64,000 bases of DNA, from NCBI GenBank assembly GCA_035547755.1, contig DASZUG010000061.1, positions 62,001 to 126,000 on the forward strand. Reading direction: 5' to 3'. The notes beneath the pieces are model-generated. The model was not told the DNA's origin and ran no database searches. It saw only the letters and a list, made by a program, of their open reading frames with translations. Source of the stretch: Mesorhizobium_L sp035547755. Lineage in GTDB: Bacteria; Pseudomonadota; Alphaproteobacteria; Rhizobiales; Rhizobiaceae. The position numbers and the translations under genes were made by a program. Below, in pieces: positions 59,409 through 64,000 of this stretch; within the stretch, counting starts at the first letter, position 1, and each line of letters starts with the position of its first letter.

Positions 59409-60368
59409 ATGGCGGCTCCGCTCGACCTCGACCAGCTTCAGACCTTCATGGCCATCGCCGCGACCGGCAGCTTCACCAAGGCCGCCGATGAAGTGCACAG
59501 GACGCAATCGGCCGTGTCGATGCAGATGCGGCGGCTGGAGGAACGCCTCGGCAAGCCGCTTTTCGAGAAGGACGGCCGCTCGAACCGGCTGACCGACGAA
59601 GGCGATCGGCTTCTCACCTATGCGCATCGCATGCTGCAATTGAACCGCGAGACGCTCGCCGCCTTCGACGACACTCAATTGCAGGGCTCGATCCGCATCG
59701 GCACGCCGGACGATTATGCCGATCGTTTCCTTCCCGAGATCATGGCCCGTTTTGCCCGTTCCAATCCCCGCGTCGAACTTTCCGTCGTCTGCGAGCCAAG
59801 CCCGAGCCTCGACAATCTGATCGCGCGCGGCGCGCTCGACCTGGCTCTTGTGACGCTGAGCGAGACGCGACGTCATGCCGAAATCGTGCGCCGCGAGCCG
59901 CTTCTGTGGGTCACGTCGGCAAACCATTCCGTGCATGAGGAAGAGGTCCTGCCGATGGCGTTCGGCCGCGCCGGCTGCGTCTGGCGCGAGGCCGCGGTCA
60001 GCGCGCTTGGGCGTTCCGGACGCAGCTATCGCGTTCTGGTGACGAGCTGGTCGGCGACGGCTGTCGCCGCCGCCGTTCTTTCCGGCCTTGCGGTTTCGAT
60101 CCTGCCGGAATGCGCGCTTCGTCCGGGTATGCGGGTGCTCGGCGAGCAGGACGGCTTCGCACGCCTGCCGGACGTGAAGATCGGGATACTGCGCGGCCAT
60201 GCGACCCAACCGGACATCGTCGATGCCCTGGCGCGGCACATCACCGAAAGCCTCGACAATATTTCCGGCCGCGCGATTGGCGAGGATGGCGGCGGCTTCG
60301 ATTTCGCCGCGATTGCCCAGGGCCGCCTGAAGCGTCACCGCCCGAGCCAGATCATGCCGGGCTGGTAG
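59409..60368 (+). CDS. LysR family transcriptional regulator, VtlR/LsrB-like
   Basis: 319 residues. Winged HTH at the N-terminus: LDQLQTFMAIAATGSFTKAADEVHRTQSAVSMQMRRLEERLGKPLFEKDGR, a form I associate with VtlR of Brucella/Agrobacterium and LsrB of Sinorhizobium. An effector domain follows (IRIGTPDDYADRFLPEIMARF, SWSATAVAAAVLSGLAVSIL). A tail of about 25 residues, rich in Gly/Arg, extends past the fold. Those regulators affect virulence, symbiosis, redox or sugar uptake. The divergent DUF1127 gene is a likely target. Followed by xseA 51 bp downstream. Confidence 0.9.
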   Translation: MAAPLDLDQLQTFMAIAATGSFTKAADEVHRTQSAVSMQMRRLEERLGKPLFEKDGRSNRLTDEGDRLLTYAHRMLQLNRETLAAFDDTQLQGSIRIGTPDDYADRFLPEIMARFARSNPRVELSVVCEPSPSLDNLIARGALDLALVTLSETRRHAEIVRREPLLWVTSANHSVHEEEVLPMAFGRAGCVWREAAVSALGRSGRSYRVLVTSWSATAVAAAVLSGLAVSILPECALRPGMRVLGEQDGFARLPDVKIGILRGHATQPDIVDALARHITESLDNISGRAIGEDGGGFDFAAIAQGRLKRHRPSQIMPGW

Positions 60369-60419
60369 GCTGCGCTTCCAACTCTTGACGCCCGCCCCTT
60401 CATCCCGGTCAATTCCTTC

Positions 60420-61976
60420 ATGAGCGATCCTTTTGCCGCCGATTCGCGATCGAACGTCGCGGAATATTCCGTCAGCGAGATCTCCTTCGCGCTGAAGCGC
60501 ACGGTCGAGGACAATTTCGGTCATGTCCGGGTGCGCGGCGAGATTTCCGGCTATCGCGGCCCGCATTCCTCGGGCCACGCCTATTTCGCGCTCAAGGATG
60601 ACCGCGCCAAGCTGGACGCCTGTATCTGGAAAGGCACCTTCTCGCGGCTGAAATTCCGCCCCGAGGAAGGCATGGAGGTGATCGCCACCGGCAAGCTCAC
60701 CACCTATCCCGGCAAGTCCAATTACCAGATCGTCATCGACAATATCGAGCCGGCCGGTGCCGGCGCGCTGATGGCGCTTCTGGAGGAGCGCAAGAAGCGG
60801 CTCGCGGCCGAAGGCCTGTTCGACCAGGCGCGCAAGCGCCCCCTGCCCTTCATGCCGCGCGTCATCGGCGTCGTTACCTCGCCGACCGGCGCCGTCATCC
60901 GCGACATCATCCACCGTATCACCGATCGTTTCCCGCTGCACGTGATCGTCTGGCCGGTGCGCGTGCAGGGCGAGACGACGGGGCGCGAAGTCTCCGCCGC
61001 GATCGCTGGTTTCAACGCGCTGCCGGAGGGCGGCCCGATCCCGCGTCCGGACGTGCTGATCGTCGCACGTGGCGGCGGCAGCCTCGAGGACCTCTGGGGC
61101 TTCAATGACGTGGGCGTGGCCCGCGCCGTCGCCGCCTCCGCGATCCCGATGATCTCGGCCGTCGGGCACGAGACCGACTGGACGCTGATCGACTATGTCG
61201 CCGACATGCGCGCCCCGACGCCGACGGGCGCGGCCGAATTCGCGGTGCCGGTCAGGGCCGAACTGGAAGCGCGCACCGCGAATCTCGCGGCAAGGCTGGG
61301 CGGCGCGGTGACGCGGGTTTCCGACCGCAAGCGCCAAGCCTTCCGCGCCGCCGCCCGCGCGCTGCCCTCCGCCGACCAATTGCTGGCACTCCCGCGCCGC
61401 CGCTTCGACGAGGCGGCCAACCGGCTGGGACGGGCGCTCGTCGCCAACACGCGGCGGAAGCGGACGGAATTCAGCAGCGTCCGGCTTTCCCCCGCACTTC
61501 TCAACCGCCGCATCGCCGAGGAAAAGCGCCATGTCCTCCGCGCCGCGGAGCGTCTGCCGGGCGCGCTTTCACGACTCGTCTCGACACGCCGGATGGGCTT
61601 CGGCCGCACCGCCCAACGGCTGCGCCTGGAGCCGCTGGAGGACAGGTTGCGGGCAAGGCGCGACAGACTGGAGAATTTCGCTGCGCGCGGCACACAGGCG
61701 CTGGCTCTCGCCGACGAGCGGCGGAAGCGGCGGCTGGCGCAGGCGCACCGGCTGCTCGACACGCTCTCCTATCACTCGGTGCTCAAGCGCGGCTACGCCG
61801 TCGTCAGGGATGATCATGGCAAGGCCATAATGCGCGCCGCTGATATTCCGGCCGGTACGGCGCTCGGCCTCGAATTCGCCGATGGCGAGGTCAAGGCAAT
61901 CGCGGGCAACGGATCGGAGAAGAAGCCGCCGCGCCAACCGCGCAAAGACAAGATCGATCAGGGATCGCTGTTCTGA
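60420..61976 (+). CDS. xseA: Exodeoxyribonuclease VII large subunit
   Basis: 518 residues. An OB-fold at the start (VSEISFALKRTVEDNFGHVRVRGEISGYRGPHSSGHAYFALKDD), the catalytic domain with PFMPRVIGVVTSPTGAVIRDI and DVLIVARGGGSLEDLWGFNDVGVARAV, and a long Arg-rich coiled-coil C-terminal region that carries XseB subunits. Degrades single-stranded DNA from both ends; acts in mismatch and damage repair. It starts 51 bp after lysR. Ends 18 bp before the converging alcohol dehydrogenase. Confidence 0.95.
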   Translation: MSDPFAADSRSNVAEYSVSEISFALKRTVEDNFGHVRVRGEISGYRGPHSSGHAYFALKDDRAKLDACIWKGTFSRLKFRPEEGMEVIATGKLTTYPGKSNYQIVIDNIEPAGAGALMALLEERKKRLAAEGLFDQARKRPLPFMPRVIGVVTSPTGAVIRDIIHRITDRFPLHVIVWPVRVQGETTGREVSAAIAGFNALPEGGPIPRPDVLIVARGGGSLEDLWGFNDVGVARAVAASAIPMISAVGHETDWTLIDYVADMRAPTPTGAAEFAVPVRAELEARTANLAARLGGAVTRVSDRKRQAFRAAARALPSADQLLALPRRRFDEAANRLGRALVANTRRKRTEFSSVRLSPALLNRRIAEEKRHVLRAAERLPGALSRLVSTRRMGFGRTAQRLRLEPLEDRLRARRDRLENFAARGTQALALADERRKRRLAQAHRLLDTLSYHSVLKRGYAVVRDDHGKAIMRAADIPAGTALGLEFADGEVKAIAGNGSEKKPPRQPRKDKIDQGSLF

Positions 61977-61994
61977 CGCATCCCTGCCGGCGTT

Positions 61995-63122
61995 TCAGTC
62001 GAAGCGTATGACGTGCCGCACGGTGCGCCCTTCCGCCAGAAGATCGAACCCTTCATTGATCCCGTCCAGTGTGCCGGTGCTGGTCAGCAATTGATCGACC
62101 GGCAGGCGGCCTCTCTCATAAAGCCTGATGTAGCGCGGGATGTCGCGCGAGGGCACGCCGCCGCCGAGATAGCTGCCGCGCAAAATGCGTTCCTCGGCGA
62201 CGAGCCCGACCTGCTGGACGGAAAATTTCGCCGCAGGATTGGCAAGGCTCGCCGTCACCGTCTGGCCGCCGCGCCGGGTGATCTGATAGGCGAGGTCGAG
62301 CGCGGGAATGACGCCAGCCGTCTCGACGACGACATCGGCGCCGCCCTTCGTCTCCTCCCTGATGAGCACCGCCGCGCCCTCCGCGCGCGAATTGTAGGTC
62401 GCCGTGGCGCCCAGCCTTTCGGCGAAGGCGAGCTTTCCTTCGTCGATATCGATGGCGATGACATCAGCCGCTCCGGCCGCGAGCGCGCCCAGCACCGCCG
62501 ACAGGCCGACGCCGCCCAGGCCCACCACCGCGACGCTCTGCCCCGGCTTCACCGCCGCCGTGTTGACGACGGCCCCGACGCCGGTCAGCACGGCGCAGCC
62601 GAAAAGCGCCGCTTTCTCCAGCGGAAAATCCCGGTCGATTTTCACCAGCGACCGCCTCGAGACCACAGCATATTCGCCGAAGGCGGATACGCCGATATGG
62701 TGGCTGACCGGCGCGCCCTTCAGTCTGATGCGACGGCCGCCGCCCAAAAGTTCGCCGGCGGCATTGGCTCTCGCGCCGGGTTCACAGAGCGCCGGCCGCC
62801 CCTCGGCGCAGGGGCCGCAATGGCCGCAGGAGGGAACGAACACCATGATGACATGATCGCCCGGCACGAGGTCGTCGACGCCCTCGCCGCATATCTCGAC
62901 CACGCCGGAGGCCTCGTGACCGAGCGCCATCGGCACGGGCCTCGGACGATCGCCATTGATTACCGAAAGATCGGAATGACAAAGGCCAGCCGCAGCGATC
63001 CTGACCAGGACCTCGCCATAGCCGGGCTCGTCGAGGTCCACCTCCTCGATCGAAAGCGGGCGTGATGTGGCGTAGGGCCTCTCATGGGGAAAGGAATGCA
63101 AAACGGCGGCGCGTGTCTTCAT
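61995..63122 (-). CDS. Zinc-dependent alcohol dehydrogenase
   Basis: 375 residues, MDR family. Catalytic zinc ligands in GLCHSDLSVI and GHEASGVV, structural cysteines CGHCGPCAEGRPALC, conserved GCAVLTGVGAVVNTA and NAD-binding GLGGVGLSAVLG; an aspartate after the second strand (AIDIDEGKL) points to NAD. Related to class III enzymes but divergent (about 130-residue region with GARANAAGELLGGGRRIRL). Substrate not known. GGGAGGAG is upstream of the ATG at 63120-63122. It follows xseA convergently and is separated from the amino-acid ABC ATPase by 59 bp. Confidence 0.92.
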   Translation of the reverse strand: MKTRAAVLHSFPHERPYATSRPLSIEEVDLDEPGYGEVLVRIAAAGLCHSDLSVINGDRPRPVPMALGHEASGVVEICGEGVDDLVPGDHVIMVFVPSCGHCGPCAEGRPALCEPGARANAAGELLGGGRRIRLKGAPVSHHIGVSAFGEYAVVSRRSLVKIDRDFPLEKAALFGCAVLTGVGAVVNTAAVKPGQSVAVVGLGGVGLSAVLGALAAGAADVIAIDIDEGKLAFAERLGATATYNSRAEGAAVLIREETKGGADVVVETAGVIPALDLAYQITRRGGQTVTASLANPAAKFSVQQVGLVAEERILRGSYLGGGVPSRDIPRYIRLYERGRLPVDQLLTSTGTLDGINEGFDLLAEGRTVRHVIRFD

Positions 63123-63181
63123 ATTCTCCTCCCGGCGGACATCTCCACCTCAAGTCTGAAATGATTCTACCCCGCCTGCGC

Positions 63182-63955
63182 TCACGCAATTTGCCCGAGG
63201 AAGGTGCGTGTGCGCTGATGCTGCGGGTTCTGGAAGAATTCCTCTGGCGGCGCCACCTCGACGATTTCGCCGCGATCCATGAAGATGACGCGGTCGGCGA
63301 CGCTGCGGGCGAAGCTCATTTCATGCGTGACGCAGAGCATCGTCATGCCTTCATCAGCGAGATCGATCATCGTGTCGAGCACTTCCTTGACCATTTCGGG
63401 ATCGAGCGCTGAGGTCGGTTCGTCGAAGAGCATCACCTTCGGGTTCATGCAAAGCGCCCGGGCGATCGCCACGCGCTGCTGCTGACCGCCGGAAAGCTGC
63501 GCCGGATATTTGTCGGCCTGTTCGGGGATGCGCACGCGATCGAGGAAGCGGCGCGCCGTCGCTTCTGCCTCTTCGCGCCTGACGCCGCGGACCTTGAGCG
63601 GCGCAAGCGTGCAGTTCTGCAGCACTGTCATATGCGGGAAGAGGTTGAAATGCTGGAACACCATGCCGACCTCCTGGCGGATCGCATCGATGTTCCTGCG
63701 GCCGGAAAGCTCTATCCCATCGACCGCGATACGGCCCTTCTGGATGGTCTCGAGCTGATTGATGCAGCGGATCAGCGTCGATTTGCCGGAGCCCGACGGC
63801 CCGCAGATGACGATGCGCTCGCCGCCGCCGACCGTCAGATTGACATTTTTGAGGGCCTGGAAGGCGCCATACCATTTATCGACGCCTTCCATGACGACGG
63901 CGGGTTTGCCGTCGCTTCGCGGTGAAGACTTTCCGTTTGCGGATTCGCTCGCCAT
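63182..63955 (-). CDS. Polar amino acid ABC transporter ATP-binding protein (AapP/GlnQ-like)
   Basis: 257 residues. A polar N-terminal extension of about 20 residues precedes VVMEGVDKWYGAFQALKNVNLTV, Walker A GPSGSGKSTLIRCINQLE (near residue 51), Q-loop MVFQHFNLFPHMTVL, signature LSGGQQQRVAIARAL and Walker B VMLFDEPTSALD. Typical of the amino-acid class (AapP of rhizobia, GlnQ, HisP). A minus-strand stop near 63979-63981 suggests that the permease gene ends just upstream, beyond the window edge. Energises uptake of L-amino acids. Confidence 0.93.
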   Translation of the reverse strand: MASESANGKSSPRSDGKPAVVMEGVDKWYGAFQALKNVNLTVGGGERIVICGPSGSGKSTLIRCINQLETIQKGRIAVDGIELSGRRNIDAIRQEVGMVFQHFNLFPHMTVLQNCTLAPLKVRGVRREEAEATARRFLDRVRIPEQADKYPAQLSGGQQQRVAIARALCMNPKVMLFDEPTSALDPEMVKEVLDTMIDLADEGMTMLCVTHEMSFARSVADRVIFMDRGEIVEVAPPEEFFQNPQHQRTRTFLGQIA

Positions 63956-64000
63956 CGCGAAGGCCCTCTTTCCCCGCTTATTTGCCCGAAAGCGCCGACT

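Noticed and set aside
59379..61532. 717-codon open frame on the minus strand over lysR and xseA
   Set aside because: Antisense shadow of two well-supported genes in GC-rich DNA; no domain, no ribosome site, biased residue content.
63979..64000. Tail of an amino-acid permease gene at the window edge
   Set aside because: A stop codon is visible on the minus strand but fewer than ten codons remain, too few to identify.

Overview
The window is GC-rich, gene-dense chromosomal DNA from an alphaproteobacterium, most likely of the order Hyphomicrobiales (Rhizobiales). The evidence is a glutathione-linked formaldehyde pathway (Gfa plus class III alcohol dehydrogenase), an alphaproteobacterial-type histidyl-tRNA synthetase next to a HisZ/short-HisG pair, a plant/alpha-type GshA, a LysR regulator resembling VtlR/LsrB beside a DUF1127 protein, and dispersed palindromic intergenic repeats of rhizobial style. 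No rRNA, tRNA, CRISPR array, insertion sequence, prophage or attachment site was seen. I do not commit to a genus.

Layout. 1-7.1 kb: tail of a peptide-binding protein, formaldehyde oxidation genes, an MFS transporter, and a molybdate operon modABC with a short ModE-like regulator behind a ModE-type palindrome. 7.2-17.5 kb: an SDR, trehalose synthesis (otsB-otsA), and a converging four-gene operon GH15 glucosidase-gnd-zwf-ROK glucokinase that could feed alpha-glucan glucose into the oxidative pentose phosphate pathway; then a CNNM/CorC-type membrane protein. 17.6-25.9 kb: a Zur-box-led znuACB-zur cluster, a Crp/Fnr regulator, an NitT/TauT-type ABC transporter with a possible leader peptide, and fumC. 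25.9-34.8 kb: hisS-hisZ-hisG, DedA, rsmE, a MarR-controlled Tat-exported nitroreductase-like gene, an uncharacterised protein and a metallophosphatase. 34.8-43 kb: a head-to-head 2-hydroxyacid oxidation cluster, lutABC leftward and glcDEF rightward, with an AbrB/PIN toxin-antitoxin pair embedded between glcD and glcE.

43-51 kb: a GGDEF-EAL protein, a methyltransferase, an unusual FolD lacking the catalytic lysine, an L,D-transpeptidase, 3-methyladenine glycosylase, and three small proteins of stress-response type. 51-64 kb: gshA, a tautomerase, a sugar ABC transporter without its own ATPase, DUF937 and TadG/VWA proteins, a LysR/DUF1127 divergent pair, xseA, a second zinc alcohol dehydrogenase, and a polar amino-acid ABC ATPase cut off from its permease by the window edge.

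The most distinctive observations are the toxin-antitoxin pair translationally coupled into the glycolate oxidase operon under a 26-bp near-perfect palindrome, the FolD with Lys-to-Gln at the cyclohydrolase site, the glucan-to-pentose-phosphate operon, the twin operator in front of the MarR pair, and three families of inverted intergenic repeats. No clearly unprecedented system (for example a new defence locus) was found. Most of the window is core and accessory metabolism.
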